Part shown: positions 1 through 9,175 of the stretch, piece after piece
Position numbering within the stretch: the first letter of the stretch is position 1
Layout of the letters: each line of letters begins with the position of its first letter
Assembly (NCBI RefSeq): GCF_000719955.1
Contig: NZ_JOII01000017.1
Coordinates: 124,001 to 188,000 of the forward strand
DNA: 64,000 bases
Source of the DNA: Streptomyces albidoflavus
GTDB taxonomy: Bacteria > Actinomycetota > Actinomycetes > Streptomycetales > Streptomycetaceae
Reading direction: 5' to 3'
The notes under the pieces: generated by a model
What the model was told of the DNA's origin: nothing
Databases searched by the model: none
What the model saw: the letters and a program-made list of their open reading frames with translations, nothing else
Made by a program: the position numbers and the translations under genes

Positions 1-783
1 GATGCCGAAGAGCATCGGCATGAACGCCATGATGAACTGGAACTTGGCCCGTTCCGCCTTGGTGGGCGGCTGGGGGACGATCAGCCGGGAGCGGCGCCGC
101 AGCGGGTTGAGGCGGGGCGGCCGGTTGTAGGCGAGGCCGCCCTCGCTCATCCGGGAGAGGTGGGCGTCGGGGGCGACGGCCCGGTCGAGGACGAGAAGGG
201 TGTCGCCCACCCGGACGGTGTCCCCGAGCGGCCAGGGGGTCTCCCCGTCGGCCTCCTCGCCGTCGACCAGCACGGTGAGCTCGGTGTCGGGCGCCGGGAC
301 GAGGACCGCTTCGCCCTGGACGTCGATCCGGACGCGCAGCGCGGTGGCGGGAAGGGTCGGGTCGGGGACCTGCACGGTGCAGTGGGCGCCAGAGCCGATG
401 TCGGCGGCGCCCGCGCCGAGCCGGACGACCCGTCCGGAGGCGGGCCCGCCGGCCACTCGTATCTCGTACCAGCCGACCGGTTCGCCCCGGCGCAGCAGCG
501 GGCCGACGCTGTCGTCGGTGGAGACGCGCATGCCGTCGCTGAGGACGGCGGAGGCGGGGGCGGCCGGGTCGCAGAGCTGGCCGTCGGCCCAGAGGGAGAG
601 GTGGTGTCCGCCGCCGGCCGCGGGGGCGCGCAGGGCGGTGACGACGCCACCGGCCCCCTTCTGGAAGGGTTCGGCGCCGGTCAGCGCCAGGGCGACGTCG
701 GCGGCGGTGGCCGACTCCTCCGCGTCGACCATGACGTCGTGGGGCTGGGCGCCCTCCCCGACTACGGTCACCAACACACGCAT
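1..783 (-). CDS. FtsK/SpoIIIE-family protein with N-terminal FHA domain, partial
   Basis: The first 261 residues are visible; the gene runs off the left edge. Residues about 1-100 resemble the ubiquitin-like N-terminal fold of EccC/EssC-type ATPases. Residues about 105-205 form an FHA-like phosphopeptide-binding domain (GSGAHC, then beta-rich sequence). After a basic RRRSR stretch and the segment KAERAKFQFIMAFMPMLFG a membrane segment begins. This order (ubiquitin-like, FHA, membrane, then FtsK ATPase) is typical of EccC-like proteins and of the orphan FtsK/SpoIIIE proteins of streptomycetes. The ATPase part is not in the window, so the call rests on the N-terminus. The ATG start is preceded by GGGGAGGAA at a good distance. 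No WXG100 genes are visible on this side. Confidence 0.75.
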   Translation of the reverse strand, partial: MRVLVTVVGEGAQPHDVMVDAEESATAADVALALTGAEPFQKGAGGVVTALRAPAAGGGHHLSLWADGQLCDPAAPASAVLSDGMRVSTDDSVGPLLRRGEPVGWYEIRVAGGPASGRVVRLGAGAADIGSGAHCTVQVPDPTLPATALRVRIDVQGEAVLVPAPDTELTVLVDGEEADGETPWPLGDTVRVGDTLLVLDRAVAPDAHLSRMSEGGLAYNRPPRLNPLRRRSRLIVPQPPTKAERAKFQFIMAFMPMLFGI

Positions 784-902
784 GGCCGTGTTCCTCCCCG
801 TCAGCCCACTGGTCCGTCGAGGCTAACGGAACGCTCCGGCGCCGTACCCGCCCGTACGCGGGCCCGTCCCCTTCGTCCCGCTCCGGGGTGCGCGGGCGGC
901 CC

Positions 903-1817
<915 letters not shown>

Positions 1818-2021
1818 CTAGCTCCGCCGCGGACCCCGCTCGCGCCGGGGCCCGCCGAGCGGTGCCGGGCGCGCGACGCCACGAGTACGGCAGGTGTACC
1901 GTTGTCAACGCCTGACCTGCGGCAATCAAACATCCGGGTGAAGTGATCTTTCCCTCTACCGGTGCCGAGCTTCTGCGTGCTAGGCTCGCCGCAAGTTGCA
2001 GTTTGGTTTCCCTTGCAGTAC

Positions 2022-2052
2022 AGAGCCTGCGGAGCATGTGACCGCAGGCTCT
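2022..2052 (+). promoter_or_regulatory. Hairpin in the upstream region of the cold-shock gene
   Basis: A perfect 11-bp stem (AGAGCCTGCGG at 2022-2032, CCGCAGGCTCT at 2042-2052) with a 9-base loop is followed by a T-rich stretch (CATTTTCAGACTTTTGC). It lies about 80 bases before the cold-shock start codon. The rest of the 1809-2131 interval shows no gene. It may be an attenuator or mRNA-structure element of a long 5' leader, or a terminator for an upstream transcript. The structure is seen directly; the role is inferred. Confidence 0.5.
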
Positions 2053-2131
2053 CGTCATTTTCAGACTTTTGCACTTGTTTTCACACTTGCAGGTTCTGGA
2101 GCAGGGCAACCCTTTGGCCCAAGGAGGGCTT

Positions 2132-2335
2132 ATGGCTACCGGAACCGTGAAGTGGTTCAACGCCGAAAAGGGCTTTGGATTCATCGCCCAGGAAGGCGGA
2201 GGCCCCGACGTCTTCGTCCACTACTCCGCGATCAACGCCAACGGCTTCCGCTCCCTCGAGGAGAACCAGGCCGTGACCTTCGACGTCACGCAGGGCCCGA
2301 AGGGCCCGCAGGCGGAGAACGTCACCCCCGCCTGA
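2132..2335 (+). CDS. Cold-shock protein (CspA family)
   Basis: This 67-residue protein is a single cold-shock domain. It contains both RNA-binding motifs, GFGFIAQ (RNP1) and DVFVHYSAI (RNP2), preceded by the hallmark [13 protein letters not shown]. Such proteins bind single-stranded RNA and DNA and melt secondary structure. The ATG is chosen because AAGGAGGG lies six bases upstream; a longer in-frame reading from 2069 has no support. A strong hairpin lies in the upstream leader, and a nested terminator hairpin follows the stop codon. Confidence 0.97.
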   Translation: MATGTVKWFNAEKGFGFIAQEGGGPDVFVHYSAINANGFRSLEENQAVTFDVTQGPKGPQAENVTPA

Positions 2336-2388
2336 GCATCCGCTCAGCTGGGAGTGGCCGACTGATCCGGTCCCGATAGCAGTACCCA

Positions 2389-2431
2389 AGGAGCCCCGCT
2401 CCTCCGCCTCGGCGGAGAAGACGGGGCTCCT
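2389..2431. terminator. Bidirectional terminator, nested hairpins
   Basis: An outer perfect 10-bp stem (AGGAGCCCCG at 2389-2398, CGGGGCTCCT at 2422-2431) encloses a second hairpin (TCCGCC at 2403-2408, GGCGGA at 2411-2416). It lies between the convergent ends of the cold-shock and acyl-CoA ligase genes and can serve both. Confidence 0.85.
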
Positions 2432-2456
2432 GCCTTTCCCGGCCCGCCCGCCGGTC

Positions 2457-4409
2457 TCACTTCCGGTACATCGCCTCGATCTCCTCGGCGAAGTCCTTCT
2501 CGACGGCCGGCCGCTTGATCTTCAGCGAGGGGGTGAGGTGGCCGGCCTCCTCGGTGAAGTCGACCGGCAGCACGGTGAAGCGGCGGATGGACTCGGCGCG
2601 CGAGACGAGCTTGTTGGCATCGTCCACCGCCTTCTGGAGCGCCTCCAGCAGCTCCGGGTCAGCGAGCAGCTTCTCGGTGGTCAGCGCCTCCTTCTTCCGC
2701 ATCTTCCGCCAGTGCGCGATCCCCTCGGGCTCCAGGGTGAGCAGGGCGGTGATGTACGGGCGGTCGTCGCCGACCACCATGCACTGGCCGACCAGCGGGT
2801 GGGCGCGGAGCCAGTCCTCCAGCGGGGCCGGGGCGACGTTCTTGCCGCCGGTGGTGATGAGGATGTCCTTCTTGCGGCCGGTGATGGTGAGGTAGCCGTC
2901 CTCGTCGAGGGCGCCGAGGTCGCCGGTGGGGAACCAGCCGTCGACCGGGCCGCGCGTGATCTCGCCGCTCTCGGCGTCCCAGTAGCCGGAGAAGACGTGG
3001 CCGCCGCCGAGCAGCACCTCCCCGTCGTCGGCGATCTTCACCCGGCCGCCGGGCAGCGGCCAGCCGACCGTGCCGAGCCGGGGTTTGAGCGGCGGGGTGA
3101 CGACGGCGGCGGCGGTGGTCTCGGTGAGGCCGTACCCCTCGAAGATCTCGATGCCCGCACCGGCGTAGAAGGCGGCGAGGCGGCGGCCGAGGGGGGAGCC
3201 GCCGCAGATGGCGTACCGGACGCGGCCGCCGAGGGCGGCGCGGATACGGCGGTAGACCAGCGGGTCGTAGAGGGTGCGGGCGGTGCGCAGGCCGAGGCCG
3301 GGGCCGGGGCCCGTGCCGTGCTGCTGGGCCTCGGTGGCCTCGCCCCAGGAGCGGGCGATCCGCGCGGCCCGGTCGAAGGAGGAGGCGCGGCCCAGCTTCT
3401 CGGCGGTGGCGCGGCCGGTGTTGAAGACCTTCTCCAGGACGTAGGGGATGGCGAGGAGGAAGGTGGGGCGGAAGCCGGCGAGGTCGGCGAGGAGGTCCTC
3501 GGTCCTGATGCTGGGGGCGTGGCCGAGGCGGACCCGGGCGCGCAGGCAGCCGATGGCGACCATCCGGCCGAAGACGTGGGAGAGGGGGAGGAAGAGCAGG
3601 GTGGAGGCGGGGTCCTTGGAGACCGACTTGAAGACCGGGTGGAGGAGTTCGATGGCGTTGTCGACCTCGGCGAAGAAGTTGCCGTGGGTCAGGACGCACC
3701 CCTTGGGGCGGCCGGTGGTGCCGGAGGTGTAGATGAGGGTGGCGGTGGTGTCGGGGGTGAGTGCGGTACGGCGGCGGGTGATCTCCTCGTCGGGGACCGC
3801 GCTCCCGGCCTCCTTGAGGCGGCCGAGGTCGCCCACCGGGTCCTTCTCCGTGGTGGCGAAGGACCAGAGGTGGGCGAGGTCGGGGAGCCGGTCGCGTTCG
3901 GGGCCGAGGGCGGCGGCCTGTTCGGCGGTCTCGACGGCGAGGGCCCTGGCGCCGGAGTTCTGGAGTATCCAGCGGGTCTGGAAGGCCGAGGAGGTCGGGT
4001 AGACCGGGACGGTGACCAGGCCGGCGGCCCAGGCGGCGAAGTCCAGCAGCGTCCACTCGTAGGTGGTGCGGGCCATGATGGCGAGCCGGTCGCCGGGTTC
4101 CAGGCCGGTGGCGGCCAGGCCCTTGGCGAGGGCGAGCACGTCGGCGGCGAAGTCGGCGGCGCTCAGGTCCTGCCACCGCCCCGCCGCGTCCTTGCGGGAG
4201 AGGACCGCCTCGCCGGGCGCCTCGCGGGCGTTGTCGAAGGGGATGTCGGCGAGCGAGCCGGTGGCCGGGGGCGGGGCGAAGGGCAGCACGGCGGCCTCGC
4301 GGACCGCGCCGTCCACCCGGGTCAGCTCCGGTTCGACCAGGCGGGGCCGCCCGTCCTCCCCGGTGGTGCGGGCGAGCGGCGTGGCGGGCGGGGTGGTGGG
4401 CGCGGTCAT
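2457..4409 (-). CDS. Long-chain acyl-CoA synthetase (AMP-forming)
   Basis: A 650-residue ANL-superfamily adenylate-forming enzyme that activates fatty acids to acyl-CoA with ATP. The P-loop-like motif TLIYTSGTTGRPKG is near residue 225. The downstream YGLTETTAA (A5), GWFPTGDLGALDEDGYL (A7) and GRKKDILITTGGKNVAP (A8/A10 region) are all intact. The length and the insert between the first two motifs match the FadD15-like long-chain ligases of actinobacteria. It sits upstream of a thiolase, reductase and dehydratase, consistent with feeding acyl-CoA into their reactions. The ATG at 4409 has AGGAGCCGCCCTC upstream. The 200 bases between it and the thiolase stop contain nothing I recognise. Confidence 0.93.
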   Translation of the reverse strand: MTAPTTPPATPLARTTGEDGRPRLVEPELTRVDGAVREAAVLPFAPPPATGSLADIPFDNAREAPGEAVLSRKDAAGRWQDLSAADFAADVLALAKGLAATGLEPGDRLAIMARTTYEWTLLDFAAWAAGLVTVPVYPTSSAFQTRWILQNSGARALAVETAEQAAALGPERDRLPDLAHLWSFATTEKDPVGDLGRLKEAGSAVPDEEITRRRTALTPDTTATLIYTSGTTGRPKGCVLTHGNFFAEVDNAIELLHPVFKSVSKDPASTLLFLPLSHVFGRMVAIGCLRARVRLGHAPSIRTEDLLADLAGFRPTFLLAIPYVLEKVFNTGRATAEKLGRASSFDRAARIARSWGEATEAQQHGTGPGPGLGLRTARTLYDPLVYRRIRAALGGRVRYAICGGSPLGRRLAAFYAGAGIEIFEGYGLTETTAAAVVTPPLKPRLGTVGWPLPGGRVKIADDGEVLLGGGHVFSGYWDAESGEITRGPVDGWFPTGDLGALDEDGYLTITGRKKDILITTGGKNVAPAPLEDWLRAHPLVGQCMVVGDDRPYITALLTLEPEGIAHWRKMRKKEALTTEKLLADPELLEALQKAVDDANKLVSRAESIRRFTVLPVDFTEEAGHLTPSLKIKRPAVEKDFAEEIEAMYRK

Positions 4410-4611
4410 GAGGGCGGCTCCTCGGCAGGTGGGCTCGGCGGGCGGGCGGCGTCCCGGTCCGGGGGACGGGGTGCCGGTACGGGCGCGCGTACCGGTGCGG
4501 TCCGGTGCGGACGGTCACCGGTGCGTACGAGGGTTGCTCGGACGTCGAGTCGGGTGGAGTCGGCGGTGTGTGCGGTCGGGGGACGTGTGGTGAGGGCGGG
4601 CCGGTCGGCCG

Positions 4612-5901
4612 TCAGGGGCGCTCCAGGATCGCGGTGACGCCCTGGCCCCCGGCGGCGCAGATGGAGATCAGCCCCCGGCCCGGGCCGCCGCGTTCGGCGA
4701 GCAGTTTGGCGAGGGTGGCGACGATGCGGGCGCCGGTCGCGGCGAAGGGGTGGCCGGTGGCGAGTGAGGAGCCGGCAACGTTGAGCCGGTCGCGGTCGAC
4801 GGTGCCGAGGCCCTGCTTCTCCCAGGAGGCGAGGGTGGCGAGGACCTGGGAGGCGAAGGCCTCGTGGATCTCGACCAGGTCGAAGTCGGCGAGGGTGAGT
4901 CCGGCGCGTTCCAGCAGCCGGGGCACGGCGTGGGTGGGCGCCATCAGCAGGCCGTCGGCCTCGGGCACGCAGTCGGTGACGTCGCCGGAGACGAAGTCGA
5001 CGGCGGCCGTCTCGTACCAGGTGAGGTGGGCGAGCGGGGTCAGGCCGCGGGCCCGCGCCCACTCCTCGCTGCCGAGCAGGACGGTGGCGGCGCCGTCGGT
5101 GAGCGGGGTGGAGTTGCCCGCGGTCATGGTGGCGCCGGGGTGGTCGGTGCCGAAGACGGGCTTGAGGGTGGCGAGTTTGGCCGTGGTGGAGCCGGGGCGG
5201 AGGTTCTGGTCGCGGGCGACGCCGCGGAAGGGGGTGACCAGGTCGTCGAGGAAGCCGCGTTCGTAGGCGGCGGCGAGCCGCTGGTGGCTGGTGGCGGCCA
5301 GTTCGTCCTGGTCCTCGCGGCTGATGCCCCAGGCGCGGGCGGTGACGGCGGCGTGCTCGCCCATGGAGAGGTGGGTGCGCGGCTCGGCGTTGCGCGGGAT
5401 GTCCGGGACGACGTGGCCGGGCCGGATCTTGGCGAGCGCCTTGGCGCGGGCGCCCGTGGACTTGGCGCGGCGGGCCTCCAGCAGGATGCGGCGGAGCCGG
5501 TCGTTGAGGCCGATCGGCGCGTCGCTCGCGGTGTCGGAGCCGCCCGCGATCGCCGACTCGGTCTGGCCGAGGGCGATCTTGTTGGCGGCGGCGATGACCG
5601 CCTGGAGCCCGGTGCCGCACGCCTGCTGGATGTCGTAGGCGGGGGTACGCGGGTCGAGGGCGGAGCCGAGGACGGTCTCGCGGGCGAGGTTGAAGTCGCG
5701 GCTGTGCTTGAGGACGGCCCCGGCGACGAACTCGCCGACCTGCTCGCCGCCCAGGCCGTACCGCTCGACCAGGCCGTCCAGGGCGGCGGTCAGCATCTGC
5801 TGGTTGGAGGCGGTGGCGTACGGGCCGTCGGAGCGGGCAAACGGGATGCGGCTGCCGCCGATGACGGCGACCGGACGCGTGCTGCGGTGGGACGGTTTCA
5901 T
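4612..5901 (-). CDS. Acetyl-CoA C-acyltransferase (thiolase, FadA2/FadI-like)
   Basis: A 429-residue thiolase that cleaves 3-ketoacyl-CoA, or condenses acyl-CoA, by ping-pong chemistry. The acyl-accepting cysteine is in DIQQACGTGLQAV near residue 93. The catalytic His is in ATGHPFAATGARI and the second Cys in ISICAAGGQG near the C-terminus. VEIHEAFA supplies the conserved NEAF-type motif, here HEAF. It is divergent from the FabG4-like reductase gene, with a 69-base intergenic region full of palindromes. The order thiolase / long FabG / MaoC dehydratase parallels, from memory, fadA2-fabG4-htdX of Mycobacterium tuberculosis. This suggests one fatty-acyl-CoA degradation or elongation module. Confidence 0.94.
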   Translation of the reverse strand: MKPSHRSTRPVAVIGGSRIPFARSDGPYATASNQQMLTAALDGLVERYGLGGEQVGEFVAGAVLKHSRDFNLARETVLGSALDPRTPAYDIQQACGTGLQAVIAAANKIALGQTESAIAGGSDTASDAPIGLNDRLRRILLEARRAKSTGARAKALAKIRPGHVVPDIPRNAEPRTHLSMGEHAAVTARAWGISREDQDELAATSHQRLAAAYERGFLDDLVTPFRGVARDQNLRPGSTTAKLATLKPVFGTDHPGATMTAGNSTPLTDGAATVLLGSEEWARARGLTPLAHLTWYETAAVDFVSGDVTDCVPEADGLLMAPTHAVPRLLERAGLTLADFDLVEIHEAFASQVLATLASWEKQGLGTVDRDRLNVAGSSLATGHPFAATGARIVATLAKLLAERGGPGRGLISICAAGGQGVTAILERP

Positions 5902-5922
5902 CTCGACCAGCTCCTGACCCTT

Positions 5923-5949
5923 GAGTAACCTTACTCGGAAGTAAATTAC
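5923..5949. promoter_or_regulatory. Overlapping palindromes, probable TetR-type operator
   Basis: Three overlapping dyads share half sites: GAGTAACCTTACTC (5923-5936), TTACTCGGAAGTAA (5931-5944, 5-base arms) and GTAAATTAC (5941-5949). They fill the space between the divergent thiolase and reductase starts, only about 22 bases before the reductase ATG, so a bound protein would block both promoters. The TetR-family regulator at 8192-8851 is the obvious candidate ligand, but no clear copy of the motif is seen in front of that gene. Confidence 0.65.
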
Positions 5950-5971
5950 CGACCAACCCGGGAGTTCGACA

Positions 5972-7297
5972 ATGGCCGACCGCTATCTGCGTTTCACCCA
6001 CTCCACCCCGGGCCGGTTCGCCACCCGCCGGCTCGGCCTGCCCCAGCCCGCCGAGCTGCGCCGCTGGTCGGCCGAACGCCCCACCCTGGACGGGCCGTTG
6101 CTCCACCTCACCGCCGGGATCTCCGCCCACCGCGACGCGCTGGCGGCGGCCCTGTCCCGCACCGGGCTGGACGTACGCGACCAGGCCGAGCGCCCGGCCG
6201 CCGTCGTCCTCGACGCCACCGGCGTACGGGACACCGCCGGGCTCGGCGCGGTCCACGCGGCGCTCCACCCCGTCGTGCGGGGCGTCCGCGACAGCGGCCG
6301 GATCGTCGTCCTCGGCACCGTCCCCGACCCGGCCGACCACCACCAGGCCGCCGCCCAGCAGGCGTTGGAGGGCTTCGTCCGCTCCCTCGGCAAGGAGGCC
6401 GGACGCGGGCGGACCGTGCAGCTGGTCCGGATCACCGACGTCCCCGGCGCCGAATCCACCCTCCGCTTCCTCCTCTCCCCGAAGTCGGCCTACGTCAGCG
6501 GGCAGGTCATCACCACCGGGACCCTCGGCGAGCAGGCCGCCGCGACCGGGGCCGCCGACGAGGACAAGCCGCTGGCCGGGCGGACCGCGCTGGTCACCGG
6601 GGGCGCCCGGGGCATCGGCGAGGCGGTCGCGGCGACCCTCGCCCGGGACGGGGCGCACGTCGTCGTCCTGGACGTGCCCGCCGCCCAGTCCGACCTGGTC
6701 GCTGTCGCCGAACGGCTCGGCGGGACCGCGCTGCCGCTCGACATCACCGCCGAGGACGCGGGCGAACGCATCGCCGCCGCCCTCCCCGACGGCCTCGACA
6801 TCCTCGTCCACAACGCCGGAATCACCCGCGACCGGCGGCTCCAGAACATGCCCGCCGACCGCTGGGCCTCCGTCCTCGACGTCAACCTCGCCTCGGTCCT
6901 CACCACCACCGACGCCCTGCTCAAGGCCGGCACGATCCGCCCCGGCGGCCGTATCGTCGCCACCGCCTCCATAGCCGGCCTCGCCGGCAACTCCGGCCAG
7001 ACCAACTACGCCGCCTCCAAGGCCGGGATCGTGGGCCTGGTCCGCTCGCTGGGGCCGCGCGCCCTCGCCGAGCACGGCGTCACCGTCAACGCGGTCGCCC
7101 CCGGCTTCATCGAGACCAGGATGACCGCGGCCGTCCCCCTCTTCATCCGCGAGGCGGGCCGCCGCATGAACTCCCTCGCGCAGGGCGGGCGCCCGGTGGA
7201 CGTCGCCGAGACCACCGCCTGGTTCGCGCACCCCGGCTCGGGCGCCGTCAACGGCCAGGTCGTCCGGGTCTGCGGCCAGTCGCTGCTGGGGGCCTGA
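5972..7297 (+). CDS. 3-oxoacyl-ACP/CoA reductase, long FabG4-like
   Basis: A 441-residue short-chain dehydrogenase, about 200 residues longer than ordinary FabG. The N-terminal half (about 1-200) is a degenerate Rossmann/flavodoxin-like domain. The C-terminal half is a complete SDR with TGGARGIGEAVA for cofactor binding, NAG, the catalytic Ser in TASIAG, and the YAASK motif. This two-domain architecture is that of high-molecular-weight FabG such as mycobacterial FabG4, which reduces 3-ketoacyl-CoA or -ACP. The ATG at 5972 has a GGGAG sequence 7 bases upstream. Only two bases separate its stop from the dehydratase start, so the two are cotranscribed. Confidence 0.94.
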   Translation: MADRYLRFTHSTPGRFATRRLGLPQPAELRRWSAERPTLDGPLLHLTAGISAHRDALAAALSRTGLDVRDQAERPAAVVLDATGVRDTAGLGAVHAALHPVVRGVRDSGRIVVLGTVPDPADHHQAAAQQALEGFVRSLGKEAGRGRTVQLVRITDVPGAESTLRFLLSPKSAYVSGQVITTGTLGEQAAATGAADEDKPLAGRTALVTGGARGIGEAVAATLARDGAHVVVLDVPAAQSDLVAVAERLGGTALPLDITAEDAGERIAAALPDGLDILVHNAGITRDRRLQNMPADRWASVLDVNLASVLTTTDALLKAGTIRPGGRIVATASIAGLAGNSGQTNYAASKAGIVGLVRSLGPRALAEHGVTVNAVAPGFIETRMTAAVPLFIREAGRRMNSLAQGGRPVDVAETTAWFAHPGSGAVNGQVVRVCGQSLLGA

Positions 7298-7299
7298 CC

Positions 7300-8184
7300 A
7301 TGGCCGACACCCACCTCGCCACCCCGCCCGCGCTCCTCCCGCTGCTCGCCAAGGGCGGCGCCACCTCGCTCTTCAAGCGCGCCTCGTCCGGTGCGGCACC
7401 CCCCGCCACCCGGCTCGTCCTCTCCCGCGCCGAGGTCGACCCGAAGGCCCTCCGCTCGTACGCCGAACTGTGCGGCTTCGCCGCCGACGGCGTCCCGGAC
7501 GAGCAGTCGGTCCTGCCCGTCACCTATCCGCACCTGCTGGGCTTCCCGCTCCAGCTCCGCCTGATGACCTCGGCCGCCTTCCCGTTCCCGCTGATGGGCC
7601 TGGTCCACACCTCGATCACCATCACCCAGCACCGCGAACTGCGCGGCGACGACGGGCCCGAACTGATCGTGTACGTGGAGGAGTTCCGGCCCCACCGGCG
7701 CGGCACCGAGGCCGTCGTGGTGACCGAGGCGCGCATGGCCGGGCGTACCGTCTGGTCCTCGCGCTCCACCTATCTGGCGCGGCACTCCGGCGCCAACGCC
7801 CCGGCGGACGGCGGGCGCCCGGCCGAACCTGCCGCCCTCCCCGCCGAGGACACCTGGAAGCTCCCCGCCTCCCTCGGCCGCCGCTACGCCGCCGTCGCCG
7901 GCGACCGCAACCCGATCCACCTCTCGGCGCTGACCGCCAAGCCCTTCGGCTTCCCGCGCGCCATCGCCCACGGCATGTGGACGGCGGCCCGCGCCTTCGC
8001 CGCCCACGCCGTCCGGGGCCCGGTCACGGCGAGCGCCACCTTCCACGCCCCCGTACTGCTCCCCTCGACCGTGGTCTACGCCTCCGCAGGCCCCGACTTC
8101 ACCGTGCGCGGCCCCGACCGGCCGGACGGTACTCCCGGCCGGCTCCACGTGAGCGGGCGGGCGGTGCCGCTGGAAGCCGCGTAG
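7300..8184 (+). CDS. MaoC-family (R)-hydratase/dehydratase, HtdX-like
   Basis: A 294-residue double hot-dog protein. The C-terminal half carries the hydratase-2 motif: YAAVAGDRNPIHLSALTAK with catalytic Asp and His, followed by FPRAIAHGMW. Enzymes of this family hydrate trans-2-enoyl-CoA or dehydrate (R)-3-hydroxyacyl-CoA. Its position directly behind the FabG4-like reductase matches the preceding or following step of the same cycle. Length agrees with HtdX-type proteins (about 280 residues). It ends convergently with the TetR gene, leaving a 7-base gap. Confidence 0.93.
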   Translation: MADTHLATPPALLPLLAKGGATSLFKRASSGAAPPATRLVLSRAEVDPKALRSYAELCGFAADGVPDEQSVLPVTYPHLLGFPLQLRLMTSAAFPFPLMGLVHTSITITQHRELRGDDGPELIVYVEEFRPHRRGTEAVVVTEARMAGRTVWSSRSTYLARHSGANAPADGGRPAEPAALPAEDTWKLPASLGRRYAAVAGDRNPIHLSALTAKPFGFPRAIAHGMWTAARAFAAHAVRGPVTASATFHAPVLLPSTVVYASAGPDFTVRGPDRPDGTPGRLHVSGRAVPLEAA

Positions 8185-8191
8185 GCCCCGC

Positions 8192-8851
8192 TCAGCGCGG
8201 GGTCCAGCGCTCGCCCTCCATGAGGTTGCCGAGGCCGGCCCAGGCGAAGTTCATCAGCGTCGAGGCCGCCTCCTTGGCGGTGACCGAGCCGTCGGTGTCG
8301 GCCCACCCCGCCAGCGACTCGGCGGCGCCCACCAGGGCGTGGGCGAGGCCCGCCACCTCCCGGTCGCCCAGCTCCGGGTCGTCGTGGGCCTCGCGGGCGG
8401 CGGCCGCGATCAGCTCCGTCACGAAGGCCACCAGGTCCGCCCGCATCGTGGCGACCTCGCGGGCGAAGGGCTCGCCGCTGGTGCGGGCCTGGTTGTGCAG
8501 CACCGCCCAGCCGTCCGGGTGCTCGGCGGTGTGCGTGAAGAAGGCGCCGAGCCCTTCCCAGAGCTGGCGGTCCGGGGGCGTCGCCGGGTCCACGCCCTGG
8601 CGCACCGCGCGCACCAGCGCGGCCGCCTCGCGGCGGATGCAGGCGGTGAAGAGGTCTTCCTTGGAGTTCAGGTACAGGTACACCAAGGGCTTGGACACGC
8701 CCGCCAGTTCGGCGATGCCGTCCATGGAGGCGGCCCGGTAGCCGTGGCGCGCGAACGTGGCCACGGCGGCGTCCAGCATCTGCCGCTCCCGCACCTCGCG
8801 GGGCATCCGCTTGCTCCGCCCCGTCCCCCGACCGGACTTCGTCTCGGCCAC
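8192..8851 (-). CDS. TetR-family transcriptional regulator
   Basis: A 219-residue regulator. Residues about 15-65 form the TetR helix-turn-helix: RQMLDAAVATFARHGYRAASMDGIAELAGVSKPLVYLYLNSKEDLF in pieces typical of the family. The remainder is an alpha-helical ligand and dimerisation domain. It lies tail-to-tail with the reductase/dehydratase operon, the usual place for a local acyl-CoA-responsive repressor, and the dyad cluster at 5923-5949 is a good candidate target. The target and ligand are inferred from position only. Confidence 0.92.
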   Translation of the reverse strand: MAETKSGRGTGRSKRMPREVRERQMLDAAVATFARHGYRAASMDGIAELAGVSKPLVYLYLNSKEDLFTACIRREAAALVRAVRQGVDPATPPDRQLWEGLGAFFTHTAEHPDGWAVLHNQARTSGEPFAREVATMRADLVAFVTELIAAAAREAHDDPELGDREVAGLAHALVGAAESLAGWADTDGSVTAKEAASTLMNFAWAGLGNLMEGERWTPR

Positions 8852-8973
8852 GCGGCCCGCCTCCCTGAGTCAAAAAGTCCCGTCCAAGAGTACGGGGGTC
8901 TGGCGTTGCCCGGGGGATGCCCGGGGGCGGGCGGGCTCTCGGTGAGGCTTGCCGGGGACTCCGGCACGGGGGT

Positions 8974-9087
8974 GGCCTCAGGCGCCGGCCGGGCTGGGGC
9001 TGGGTCGGGAGCGGCACTCCGGTGCCGGTCACTGATTGGCCTCAAACGCCGGCCGGGCTGGAAAGCGGCCTCGATCGCCGGCCAGGG
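8974..9087 (+). repeat. Intergenic GC-rich palindromic repeat, 2 full copies and 1 degenerate
   Basis: The 8852-9175 interval has no gene. It holds copies of a 22-bp element, core GCCTCAAACGCCGGCCGGGC, at 8974-8995 (GG in place of AA) and 9038-9059 (exact), with a decayed copy at 9067-9087. The same element forms large arrays at 31443-31760 and 42317-42401. The centre GCCGGC is self-complementary, so each copy can form a short hairpin. Confidence 0.8.
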
Positions 9088-9175
9088 TCGGCCGGCGTAG
9101 TGGCCGTGCGTCCGTGCTTCCTGACCGTGCGAGGCTGGCCCCGCACGGCGGGACGGCGAGTGAGGGAGTGGGGAC

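Noticed and set aside
2538..4637. Long open frame (699 codons) on the plus strand across the acyl-CoA ligase
   Set aside because: Antisense shadow: high-GC codon bias of the real minus-strand gene leaves few stops; the product is Gly/Glu/Arg low-complexity sequence with no family motifs.
4406..7231. 941-codon minus-strand frame over the thiolase and reductase
   Set aside because: Out of frame with the thiolase and antisense to the reductase; composition typical of a shadow.
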